A stretch of 20,871 bases of DNA from a virus. The number at the start of each line of letters is the position of its first letter. Positions within the stretch are counted from its first letter, which is position 1. Made by a program: the position numbers and the translations under genes. Below the pieces are notes generated by a model, which saw only the letters and a list, made by a program, of their open reading frames with translations, did not search any database and was not told where the DNA came from. Shown one piece after another: positions 4,074-10,440 of this stretch. The stretch lies in IMG/VR virus record IMGVR_UViG_3300030328_003689, positions 1 to 20,871 of that record; one strand, 5' to 3'.

Positions 4074-4835
4074 ATGTACAAAACCAACGGATCAACCCAT
4101 TACGAAGGCATTGCTAATGAACATGCTGTCATTGAACTTCTCAACAATCGTAATTATTTCGATTGCCCTGTCACTCATCTTGGAGGGACAAAGAATAAAG
4201 CAGACGCAATGGCAGGCAATGTTCCCATTTCTATCAAAAGAAAGAAAGGTCTTGCCAATGGGTCGTTTGATTGGATCAACACCTCTAACACAGATGGCAT
4301 CATCGACAGAACCGTATTTACGGAGTACTTCAGATTCATTAAGTACTCTAGAGAAAACAGCGTTAAGCACGATATCCCTGCAGTCCGTGATTGGTATTCT
4401 AAATGCTGTGAAGCAGCACTCGCAAAAATCACACCGACCCAGGTTACCAAGTTTCTCCAGGAACAGGTATGCGATAAGCAAGACGGATTCAAACTGGTAG
4501 TGGCAGACACTGACAAAGACACATTATTCATTATAGACCATGAACGCACACCCTTGGCACAATTATTAAGCAAGGGATATATTGCCAACGTGGTCATGGG
4601 TCGTGGCAAGTCAAGTGCTAAGATTATATTCTCAGCACCAGGCAAAGATATAAATGACATTGGGTCTGGTGTTGATATTGGTCTACGTATTAGATGCACA
4701 TCTAACAATGGCATCAAGGCAATGCTTGGACTAAGCAAGGCAAACAAGAACAGTCAGACCGTGGTGAAGATACAGCAAGATAAAGTGCAACAGTTTGTAA
4801 ACGATTCATCACCGACCATTGTATTTGCAGACTGA
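4074..4835 (+). CDS. Hypothetical protein, possible PD-(D/E)XK-type nuclease
   Basis: A 253-aa protein. Residues 10-60 show an acidic helix (YEGIANEHAVIELL, Glu16), then GGTKNKADAM with Asp44 and a strand ISIKRKKG with Lys55. The order Glu, Asp and x-x-Lys resembles the PD-(D/E)XK restriction-nuclease core, except that the acidic residue before x-Lys is Ser53. The rest is a helical middle (residues 85-140, YFRFIKYSRENSV) and a mixed C-terminal part (FKLVVADTDKDTLFIIDHER; GVDIGLRIRC). A DNA-cleaving role is inference from this partial motif. The gene stands alone behind a terminator with no clear ribosome-binding site. If it is a nuclease it could act in host DNA degradation or phage exclusion. 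Confidence 0.6.
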   Translation: MYKTNGSTHYEGIANEHAVIELLNNRNYFDCPVTHLGGTKNKADAMAGNVPISIKRKKGLANGSFDWINTSNTDGIIDRTVFTEYFRFIKYSRENSVKHDIPAVRDWYSKCCEAALAKITPTQVTKFLQEQVCDKQDGFKLVVADTDKDTLFIIDHERTPLAQLLSKGYIANVVMGRGKSSAKIIFSAPGKDINDIGSGVDIGLRIRCTSNNGIKAMLGLSKANKNSQTVVKIQQDKVQQFVNDSSPTIVFAD

Positions 4836-4846
4836 CCATGTATAAT
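4819..4846 (+). promoter_or_regulatory. Sigma70-type promoter candidate
   Basis: TTGTAT (4819-4824), a 16-nt spacer, then TATAAT (4841-4846). The -10 is perfect and the -35 weak. It overlaps the end of the preceding gene and decides the next start: ATG 4838 lies inside the promoter, so ATG 4877 is more likely. Confidence 0.5.
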
Positions 4847-4876
4847 AATAGAGTAAACAACACAGGGATCCAACGC

Positions 4877-5065
4877 ATGACCACTTGGGCAATTCAACCA
4901 AAATCCACAGGCGAATTCAACGACATGATTTGTGAATTTGTTGCAACAGGATTTGAAGCAGCGTCCGACATGGCATTCAACTGGTCACAGGAGATCGGCG
5001 AACCAATCACAATTTGGAGAGTCGGCACGATTTCACAGTTCAGATGGATGGACGTGGAGGCATAA
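4877..5065 (+). CDS. Small conserved-type hypothetical protein (62 aa)
   Basis: A 62-aa protein, MTTWAIQPKSTGEFNDMICE then a helix (FEAASDMAFNWSQEIG) and a strand (PITIWRVGTISQFRWMDVEA). It has a compact strand-helix-strand layout with four Trp. Proteins of this kind, with a short helix and an (I/V)xIW end strand, are common unannotated cyanophage products. I chose ATG 4877 because a -10 box sits between the upstream ATG 4838 and this one. A strong terminator follows 9 bp after the stop. Confidence 0.65.
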   Translation: MTTWAIQPKSTGEFNDMICEFVATGFEAASDMAFNWSQEIGEPITIWRVGTISQFRWMDVEA

Positions 5066-5074
5066 GGATTTCAC

Positions 5075-5101
5075 AGGGGGCAGTGATTTGCCCCCTTTTT
5101 T
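5075..5101 (+). terminator. Strong rho-independent terminator
   Basis: AGGGGGCA (5075-5082) pairs with TGCCCCCT (5089-5096) over a 6-nt loop, with T residues to 5101. It separates the accessory region from the late baseplate module. Confidence 0.93.
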
Positions 5102-5164
5102 GTATGCCCCGATGGCCCGAGCGAAAATTCAAAAGAGCTAACCTACAAAAGTATCCCAACGACA

Positions 5165-5172
5165 TATAAATA
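5165..5172 (+). promoter_or_regulatory. T4-type late promoter (TATAAATA, perfect match)
   Basis: TATAAATA is identical to the T4 late consensus. It is placed after a strong terminator and about 50 bp before the first gene of the baseplate module, so it probably drives the run of genes from 5221 onward. Confidence 0.8.
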
Positions 5173-5220
5173 TTTTTACAAAATTGAAATCTCAAAACCC
5201 CTAATTCCGAAAAAATTTCC

Positions 5221-5430
5221 GTGACAAAAAATCCCGAAAAAAGTCCATCCTCTTGGACATATGAAGAGGCACTCAATAACTTTGACCAATTCTGTGATTA
5301 CTTCGACCATGCAGCATCAGCAAGATACCAATCAACTCAGTCCGACCAAACGCCTAGAGAACCAAGTCTCAGAGCTACTCCAAAGAGTGAGAGCATTGGA
5401 GACTCCTACATTGATGTACAGACCACCTGA
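5221..5430 (+). CDS. N-terminal frame of a small coiled-coil protein (possible frame switch)
   Basis: A 69-aa frame starting with GTG 5221. Residues 1-38 look genuine: a short polar lead, then a helix WTYEEALNNFDQFCDYFDHA. From residue 40 on (rich in Q, S, T and P) the sequence looks like out-of-frame translation of the next frame, in which an obvious coiled coil begins. Either two genes overlap by 122 bp, or this is the front of one protein whose rear is read in the +1 frame after about 5309. The late promoter at 5165-5172 serves it. Function unknown; its position suggests a late, possibly virion-related, product. Confidence 0.5.
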   Translation: MTKNPEKSPSSWTYEEALNNFDQFCDYFDHAASARYQSTQSDQTPREPSLRATPKSESIGDSYIDVQTT

Positions 5431-5626
5431 ATCTCCCACACATATAAAGGTAGCAGAGTACCTAGATAGTGTAGAAGAAAGACTTCGTAAGCTTGAAGAA
5501 AACTCCCATGCCGCCCCTCGGACAAATCATGGGGTACGTCTCACAGATGTCGAAGCTCGCCTTAGCAGTCTTGAGAGAAAGCCTCCTACGGTATACTTGG
5601 ATGATATTAACACTCCCTCGCTATAA
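5309..5626 (+). CDS. Coiled-coil protein upstream of PAAR gene
   Basis: A 105-aa frame from ATG 5309, MQHQQDTNQLSPTKRLENQV and so on. It contains two heptad-repeat segments, RLENQVSELLQRVRALE and LDSVEERLRKLEE, plus a third short one, LTDVEARLSSLERK, separated by Pro-rich linkers. Such trimming of heptads and linkers is typical of phage tail or baseplate accessory proteins. The frame is open back to 5261, but those residues are the shadow of the preceding frame. It ends 5 bp before the PAAR gene, so the two are co-transcribed. A structural or chaperone role is inference. Confidence 0.6.
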   Translation: MQHQQDTNQLSPTKRLENQVSELLQRVRALETPTLMYRPPESPTHIKVAEYLDSVEERLRKLEENSHAAPRTNHGVRLTDVEARLSSLERKPPTVYLDDINTPSL

Positions 5627-5631
5627 TTCTA

Positions 5632-5967
5632 ATGTCTGCCCCAACACTTTATAAAGGAATAGTCGATACAGGTGCTTCCTGTCCATGTGCAGGCTCTCCG
5701 TTCACGATGACCCCTACCGTTTCCGAAGTGAAAGTTTTGATTAATGGTTTTCAACCTATCAGGAATGGAGATAAAATGCCTAACAGTCCTGGAATGACTT
5801 GTACGTCTAATCCATCTCCTTGCAGTAATGACCGAACAGTTATTGCATCAGGTTCACCCAAGGTATTAATTAATGGTAAGAGTCTTGCTAAGATGGGAGA
5901 TATTTTAAATGCTGGTACTAACATTCGTGTAGGTGCTGCAGGTGCAATCAGAGTCATCACTAGTTGA
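5632..5967 (+). CDS. PAAR-motif baseplate spike tip protein (gp5.4-like)
   Basis: A 111-aa protein composed of the repeated PAAR pattern: DTGASCPCAGSPF, VLINGFQPIRNGDKM, SGSPKVLINGKSLAKMGDIL, GTNIRVGAAGA. PAAR proteins form a small cone that sharpens the tip of the T4 gp5 or type VI VgrG spike. Length and position at the head of the baseplate module agree with T4 gp5.4. The canonical metal site uses His and Cys, but this protein contains no His at all; Cys17, Cys19, Cys57 and Cys64 are candidates for a four-Cys site. ATG 5632 lies 5 bp after the previous stop. Confidence 0.85.
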   Translation: MSAPTLYKGIVDTGASCPCAGSPFTMTPTVSEVKVLINGFQPIRNGDKMPNSPGMTCTSNPSPCSNDRTVIASGSPKVLINGKSLAKMGDILNAGTNIRVGAAGAIRVITS

Positions 5968-5973
5968 CGGGTG

Positions 5974-5982
5974 TGTTATAAT
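5974..5982 (+). promoter_or_regulatory. Extended -10 promoter candidate
   Basis: TGTTATAAT is a perfect extended -10 (TG-n-TATAAT) without a good -35. It lies just after the PAAR gene and 22 bp before the next ATG. Confidence 0.45.
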
Positions 5983-6004
5983 ATAAGTACTTTGCAATAT
6001 TAAT

Positions 6005-6154
6005 ATGGCGAGAGCTAAAGGATCATTGAGTGCTGGCGATTATGTAGAGGCAATACCCAAGAAGTCTCGACAGGGAATGGGGAAGCATACTAAATACAGT
6101 GCCAGCTCTCGTAATGGAGCTAAGAAACGCTACCGAGGACAAGGAAGAAAATGA
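6005..6154 (+). CDS. Small basic conserved cyanophage protein (49 aa)
   Basis: A 49-aa protein, MARAKGSLSAGDYVEAIPKK then SRQGMGKHTKYSASSRNGAKKRYRGQGRK. It is very basic, Gly/Ser-rich and probably unfolded, resembling ribosomal-protein tails. I recognise this type (ARAKGxLSAGDYVE, with a KKRYRGQG tail) as a short protein that recurs near baseplate genes of cyanomyoviruses; its function is unknown. Its stop overlaps the next start (ATGA). RNA or DNA binding would fit the charge, but nothing proves it. Confidence 0.75.
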   Translation: MARAKGSLSAGDYVEAIPKKSRQGMGKHTKYSASSRNGAKKRYRGQGRK

Positions 6155-6279
6155 CTGAGTTCAACTATGTGGTTGGAAAACCTAAGAATCTCCAGTATAG
6201 AGACGACTGGGATGATAATAAGGACGGTAATGTAGATACCGATGAACGTGAGAAGTATAATCCAGAGGCAAGCGAGTAA
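6151..6279 (+). CDS. EF-hand loop mini-protein (42 aa)
   Basis: A 42-aa protein, MTEFNYVVGKPKNLQYRDDW then a 12-residue loop (residues 21-32: D-D-N-K-D-G-N-V-D-T-D-E) and a short charged tail. The loop fits the EF-hand/dockerin calcium-binding pattern at every key place: Asp21, Asn23, Asp25, Gly26, Val28, Asp29 and Glu32. Only one loop is present and flanking helices are short, as in dockerin-like or excalibur-type motifs. It is coupled to the preceding basic protein (ATGA overlap) inside the late baseplate module, so it may bind calcium as a virion or assembly component. Calcium binding is inference from the motif. Confidence 0.6.
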   Translation: MTEFNYVVGKPKNLQYRDDWDDNKDGNVDTDEREKYNPEASE

Positions 6280-6314
6280 TCGCCTATCGCCGAAAGCTCC
6301 GAATATAAACTATT

Positions 6315-6764
6315 ATGACTACTGAAAATACGGGGTCGCCACATGACCCCGACTATAATATCTCTGTGAGTTCTGCTCCTGATAGCATACGCCCAACAAT
6401 AGATCAATTAAAGGCAGCTTACCATCCTCCTGCAGGATCTATTGCTGCTCAGACGTATGATCCTAATAAGAGGTATATTGATGCTGCTTGGGAGAGAGCA
6501 TGGGATGGTGGTATGATCGATCCAGATTATGAGTGGCCAGATAATCCACCCGATAAAACTCAGGAGATGTTACATAGAATCTCTAAGGGGTTTAATAATA
6601 TTCTACTTAAGCTTGATGGTGTCGAAGAGACTAAAGAAACAGTAATTAAGCAAGAAGAGAAAATAGAAACAATGCTTGTACTGCTAGACAAAGTTTTAAG
6701 AGAAATAGAAATAATCAGAACCAATAGTAATAAAAAAAGTGAAACAGAATTGGAAGATGGTTGA
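6315..6764 (+). CDS. Hypothetical protein with C-terminal coiled coil
   Basis: A 149-aa protein in two parts. Residues 1-85 are Pro/Asp/Tyr-rich (YDPNKRYIDAAWERAWDGGM, IDPDYEWPDNPP) and probably little structured. Residues 90-145 form a long charged coiled coil (LDGVEETKETVIKQEEKIET, LDKVLREIEIIRTN). This build is common in late accessory proteins of cyanomyoviruses, perhaps for oligomerisation, but no specific role can be assigned. The stop overlaps the next start by 8 bp. It reads in the same direction as the baseplate genes and is probably expressed with them. Confidence 0.65.
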   Translation: MTTENTGSPHDPDYNISVSSAPDSIRPTIDQLKAAYHPPAGSIAAQTYDPNKRYIDAAWERAWDGGMIDPDYEWPDNPPDKTQEMLHRISKGFNNILLKLDGVEETKETVIKQEEKIETMLVLLDKVLREIEIIRTNSNKKSETELEDG

Positions 6765-7461
6765 GGATTTAGATCCTGAATCATATGAATGCTTTATTCC
6801 ATTTGGACCATTAGTGTATAAAGGTGATATAAAGGGAGATTTTTTAAACTTTCTCCTTGAGAACCTTGACACTATGAGAGGTTCTAAAGATGCAAGGGAT
6901 ATGTTGGTCGGGAATATAGATCAGCAAAGATATGCACCATTCCCACAAAGAAAATTTTGTGACCTTGTTAGACCCCATATAGTTAATTACCTTAAGGGGT
7001 GTTATGATAGAGAAACAGGAATTGATCGTTGTTGTAAGGATGGAAAGCAATCAGATAGATTCTTAGATCCAACTGAACATAGTGTCAATTTTAATCTAGG
7101 GGAAGGTCCATGGGTTAATTTTTCAGCTATGCATGAGTTTAATCCCATGCACAATCATCATGGTATTATAAGTGCAGTTGCTTTCTTAGATATACCAGAG
7201 GAGCTTGAAAAAGAAAGAGAAACAAATGGGTTTGAATTTAAAACAGCAGGATGCTTAGACATAATACATAATAGTCAACATGCTGTGATACACCCTAAAA
7301 CAGGAAATATGTATTTGTTTCCTTCTTATCTATGGCATCTGGTTTATCCTTATCATAGTGATGTTGAAAGAATATCAATGTCTTTTAACGTAACAGATGT
7401 AAGGTTAGATACAGTACACATATCAGGTCCACCACCAGGCGGTCTACCAAACTACCACTAA
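6757..7461 (+). CDS. 2OG-Fe(II) oxygenase family protein
   Basis: A 234-aa protein. The C-terminal half carries the pattern of the short phage/bacterial 2OG-Fe(II) oxygenases (2OG-FeII_Oxy_5 type): WVNFSAMHEFNPMHNHHG (His132, His134, His135), ISAVAFLDIPEE, HPKTGNMYLFPSYLWHLVYP (His194) and ERISMSFNV (Arg205 for 2-oxoglutarate). Such enzymes hydroxylate proteins or small molecules using Fe(II), O2 and 2-oxoglutarate. The first ligand cluster reads H-x-H-H rather than the textbook H-x-D, as is usual in this subfamily. I chose ATG 6757 over an upstream GTG at 6739; it overlaps the previous stop by 8 bp and is preceded by GGAAG. The target is unknown; the setting between baseplate genes suggests a virion protein or host target late in infection. 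Confidence 0.85.
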   Translation: MVEDLDPESYECFIPFGPLVYKGDIKGDFLNFLLENLDTMRGSKDARDMLVGNIDQQRYAPFPQRKFCDLVRPHIVNYLKGCYDRETGIDRCCKDGKQSDRFLDPTEHSVNFNLGEGPWVNFSAMHEFNPMHNHHGIISAVAFLDIPEELEKERETNGFEFKTAGCLDIIHNSQHAVIHPKTGNMYLFPSYLWHLVYPYHSDVERISMSFNVTDVRLDTVHISGPPPGGLPNYH

Positions 7462-7466
7462 AAACA

Positions 7467-7619
7467 ATGGAAGATTTATACAACCCTAGACCAGAAGAAG
7501 AAGACAGTACTCTGCTCACAGAAGCAGATGCAGATGTTTGGTTAAAGAAGACCAAGAAGAGAGATATTAACAAATATAAAACTGAAGATCTATATCCACA
7601 TGGAACAGAAGGGGCTTGA
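7467..7619 (+). CDS. Small hypothetical protein between two oxygenases (50 aa)
   Basis: A 50-aa hydrophilic protein, MEDLYNPRPEEEDSTLLTEA then DADVWLKKTKKRDINKYKTE and DLYPHGTEGA. It is acidic at the N-terminus and basic in the middle, with no domain recognised. It starts 5 bp after the first oxygenase stop and overlaps the second oxygenase start by 20 bp, so the three are translated as a unit. It may be a partner or substrate of the oxygenases, which is a guess from placement. Confidence 0.55.
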   Translation: MEDLYNPRPEEEDSTLLTEADADVWLKKTKKRDINKYKTEDLYPHGTEGA

Positions 7620-8205
7620 GCATCAGATCATACCTAATTGGTTATCTGAAGCTGAATGCGATATATTATACAATCGTGTTATAGAAACAGAAGAATACGT
7701 TAAATCAACTGGTCCTGATGAAGCTGCTGTTCTAGGACAATTCTCATACTATAAAGAAACAGATGCCCTTGGTGGTAGAGCAGCATCTTATAATTATTTG
7801 GATGATCCAGTCATTTACAATATTATGATGCCTGCAATCCGCAGAATTTTTAATGTTGGATTGAATGTAAGAATGTGGGCAAATACTTTCAGAAAGGGTG
7901 AAGGTATCGGTTTTCATGCTCATAGAGATGCTTCAGCTTCTAATGGTCCAAAACAGACATGGGCATCCTGTGTTCTATATTGTGGTGGTCCTACAGAGGG
8001 TATATGGTTCAACTTACAAATGAAGCCAAAGGTTTTCGAGGATGTGCATTTAAAGAATAAGAAGGGAGATCTTATAATATTCTCTGCAGATGTACCACAC
8101 TGGGTTCCTCCTCATGAGACAGATGGTATTCGTGTGTCTATAGCGTTTGATGTGAGTGGAGATGGCGGAGATGGAGATCCTCGCATGTTAAGACCAGTAA
8201 AGTGA
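7600..8205 (+). CDS. Second 2OG-Fe(II) oxygenase family protein
   Basis: A 201-aa protein with a clearer active site than its neighbour: GFHAHRDAS gives His108-x-Asp110, VPHWVPP gives the distal His167, and GIRVSIAFDVS gives Arg178, the residue that normally holds the 2-oxoglutarate carboxylate. The N-terminus (HQIIPNWLSEAECDILYNRV) is the usual lead helix after a strand of this fold. It should catalyse an Fe(II)- and 2-oxoglutarate-dependent oxidation, often protein hydroxylation. ATG 7600 overlaps the preceding small gene by 20 bp. The pair of oxygenases is not a recent duplication, since they share little beyond the catalytic pattern. Confidence 0.87.
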   Translation: MEQKGLEHQIIPNWLSEAECDILYNRVIETEEYVKSTGPDEAAVLGQFSYYKETDALGGRAASYNYLDDPVIYNIMMPAIRRIFNVGLNVRMWANTFRKGEGIGFHAHRDASASNGPKQTWASCVLYCGGPTEGIWFNLQMKPKVFEDVHLKNKKGDLIIFSADVPHWVPPHETDGIRVSIAFDVSGDGGDGDPRMLRPVK

Positions 8206-8236
8206 TATACATAATATATTACTCAAACTATGCTTG

Positions 8237-8632
8237 ATGCCTACCGTTACAAAGTTTAAGGACTTTTCTCTTTCTTTCACAAGAAATAAGATCACGAATG
8301 ATCTACTTGTGAAGAAGGAGAATGCTGCTATTAAGCAAGCGGTATTAAATATCCTTCTTACAGAGAAGGGAGAAAGATTATATAACAGTGACTTTGGATC
8401 TAGTGTCCGTAGCTATTTGTTTGAACCATTAGATTATGCTACGGCAGGTCTTGTTCAGACTGCGGTGGAAGATTGTTTAGTCGAATATGAACCTAGGGTT
8501 AATATACTTGAACTTAGTGTAATGCCTGATTTTGATAGTAATGGATTTGAAGTGCATCTAGCTTTCTCTATTACAGGTAGGGATGATCTTCCACCTCAAG
8601 ATATTGAGTTCTTCCTTAATCGTACCCGATAA
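8237..8632 (+). CDS. 25: Baseplate wedge protein gp25
   Basis: A 131-aa protein, nearly the length of T4 gp25 (132 aa). It shows the family features: MPTVTKFKDFSLSF opening, AIKQAVLNILLTEKGERLYN, DFGSSVRSYLFEPLDYATAG and the conserved Glu-Pro-Arg (85-87) in YEPRVNI that gives the gp25/VCA0109-type domain its EPR signature. In T4, gp25 joins gp6 and gp53 in the wedge and starts sheath polymerisation. I chose ATG 8237 rather than the TTG at 8234. Its TAA overlaps the ATG of gp6 (TAATG), so the two are translationally coupled. Confidence 0.95.
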   Translation: MPTVTKFKDFSLSFTRNKITNDLLVKKENAAIKQAVLNILLTEKGERLYNSDFGSSVRSYLFEPLDYATAGLVQTAVEDCLVEYEPRVNILELSVMPDFDSNGFEVHLAFSITGRDDLPPQDIEFFLNRTR

Positions 8633-10440
8633 TGCCCTATACTCAAGTTGCTAATTTAGACTTTGCGGATATTAAAGCCGCACTTAAAGATTACATGAGA
8701 GCACAGTCAGATTTTACTGACTATGACTTTGAAGGGTCTGCTATTACTACGTTTTTAGATGTTTTAGCATACAACACTTATTATACAGCATTTAACACCA
8801 ATATGGTGGTAAATGAAATGTTTCTTGACTCCGCTACTCTAAGAGACAATGTTGTAAGCTTAGCAAAGCAAATTGGATATAGACCTAGATCAGCAACTGC
8901 TCCAAAAGCGACTATTGATTTTACAGTTAATTATCAGGGTGGTGGTGCTAGTCCTGATACACTTGTACTAAAGCAAGGAACAGGATTTGTTACTAATTTC
9001 GATGATACTCTATATCAATATGTTGTAATTGAAGATCAGGAAACTCCTCTTGTTAATAATACAGCAACATATGAGGGAATCGATATATTTCAAGGTACTT
9101 TATTAACTCAGTCTTACACAATCAACACTGCTCTTAAGAATCAGCGTTTTATTATCAATAACACTGGTACAGATGTATCAACCATTCGTGTAAAGGTGTA
9201 TAAACAGCAAGGAGATACATCTTTCTTAACATTTAGTAGTGCAGATAACATTTTAAACCTTGATGGTACATCAGAAGTCTATTTCGTAGAGGAAATAGAA
9301 GATGAGAACTATGAAATCTTTTTTGGTGATGGAGTATTTGGTAAAAAGTTAGAAAATGGTAGTTTTGTAGAGATAACCTATCTTACTACATCTGCAGATA
9401 CTACAAATGGAGCAAAGACATTTAGTTTCTCTGGTTTGATACATGATAAGATTAATCCTAGTAACAGCTTTCCTTATGCAACCTCTGTAACCCTAGTAAA
9501 TGCCTCTACAGGGGGTGCTAATCCAGAATCAGTCTCTTCCATCAAGAAGCAAGCTCCAAAGAGTTTTGCGACCCAGGATAGGGCAGTTACAGCAGATGAC
9601 TATGTTTCTATTATTAAGAAGGTTTATGCTTCTATATCAGATATCATTACATTTGGTGGAGAGGAAGACAATCCTCCTGAATTTGGAAAAGTAAAGATTG
9701 CGATTAAACCAGAGAATGCTAGTACTATTTCAGCATTTACTAAGAATGAAATAGTCAAAGCTTTGAAGAATTATTCAGTTGCTTCTGTTACACCTGTAAT
9801 TGTTGATCCTTCTATTCTTTATATCGAGCTTAATTCAACAATAAGTTTCAAAACTTCCAAAACCACTTTAAGTAAAGCAGAAATTCAATCTAAAGTTATT
9901 AAAGCAGTTGAAGATTATATTTCTTCTGCAGAGACAGAAAAGTTTAATGGTAAATTCCGTCACAGTAGATTTGCATCAGTTATAGATGGTGCGGATGGTT
10001 CTATTAACTCAAACCTCACTAATGTAACTCTTAGAAAGGATTTCTATCCTGCATTGAATTCTACTTATTATTATGAACTTTGTTTTGTAAATGCGTTTAA
10101 AGAGTCTTGTGATGCTTCAGTAATGAAGTCAACTGGTTTTGTAGTCAGTGAGTATCCTTCCTTCACAGTGTATTTGGAGGATGATACCTTTGGTAAAATA
10201 GACCTATATAGACTGAATTCCCTTACTGGTGAGAAAGTATATCTTAAGAAAGGTGTGGGTGATATTAATTACACTCACGGTGAAATTAAATTATATGATC
10301 TTACAATCATTAAGGGTAGTTTTACTGATAATAAAATTGAAATCCGTGTAGAACCTGCATCAAGAGATGTAGATGCTGTACGAGAACTATATCTTGACGT
10401 TGATATCTCCAAATCCAATTTTAGTGCAGTTCCAGAATGA
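8632..10440 (+). CDS. 6: Baseplate wedge protein gp6
   Basis: A 602-aa protein (T4 gp6 is 660 aa). The N-terminal 90 residues carry the gp6 hallmark: FADIKAALKDYMRAQSDFTD, YDFEGSAITTFLDVLAYNTY, FNTNMVVNEMFLDSATLRDN, SLAKQIGYRPRSATAP. The middle shows a baseplate-J-like segment (KSFATQDRAVTADDYVSIIK, about residues 307-330) and a typical end strand with IEIRVEPASRDV. gp6 is the dimeric inner wedge element that forms the ring contacting gp25, gp53 and gp7. It is coupled to gp25 upstream and overlaps the giant gene downstream by ATGA (10437-10440). Confidence 0.95.
   Translation: MPYTQVANLDFADIKAALKDYMRAQSDFTDYDFEGSAITTFLDVLAYNTYYTAFNTNMVVNEMFLDSATLRDNVVSLAKQIGYRPRSATAPKATIDFTVNYQGGGASPDTLVLKQGTGFVTNFDDTLYQYVVIEDQETPLVNNTATYEGIDIFQGTLLTQSYTINTALKNQRFIINNTGTDVSTIRVKVYKQQGDTSFLTFSSADNILNLDGTSEVYFVEEIEDENYEIFFGDGVFGKKLENGSFVEITYLTTSADTTNGAKTFSFSGLIHDKINPSNSFPYATSVTLVNASTGGANPESVSSIKKQAPKSFATQDRAVTADDYVSIIKKVYASISDIITFGGEEDNPPEFGKVKIAIKPENASTISAFTKNEIVKALKNYSVASVTPVIVDPSILYIELNSTISFKTSKTTLSKAEIQSKVIKAVEDYISSAETEKFNGKFRHSRFASVIDGADGSINSNLTNVTLRKDFYPALNSTYYYELCFVNAFKESCDASVMKSTGFVVSEYPSFTVYLEDDTFGKIDLYRLNSLTGEKVYLKKGVGDINYTHGEIKLYDLTIIKGSFTDNKIEIRVEPASRDVDAVRELYLDVDISKSNFSAVPE

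Noticed and set aside
3964-4500. 178-aa plus-strand frame
   Set aside because: It is out of frame with the 253-aa gene at 4074-4835, crosses a terminator and is rich in Ser/Thr/Leu as shadow frames are.
4175-4747. 190-aa minus-strand frame
   Set aside because: Antisense to the 253-aa gene; no start signal or neighbour supports it.
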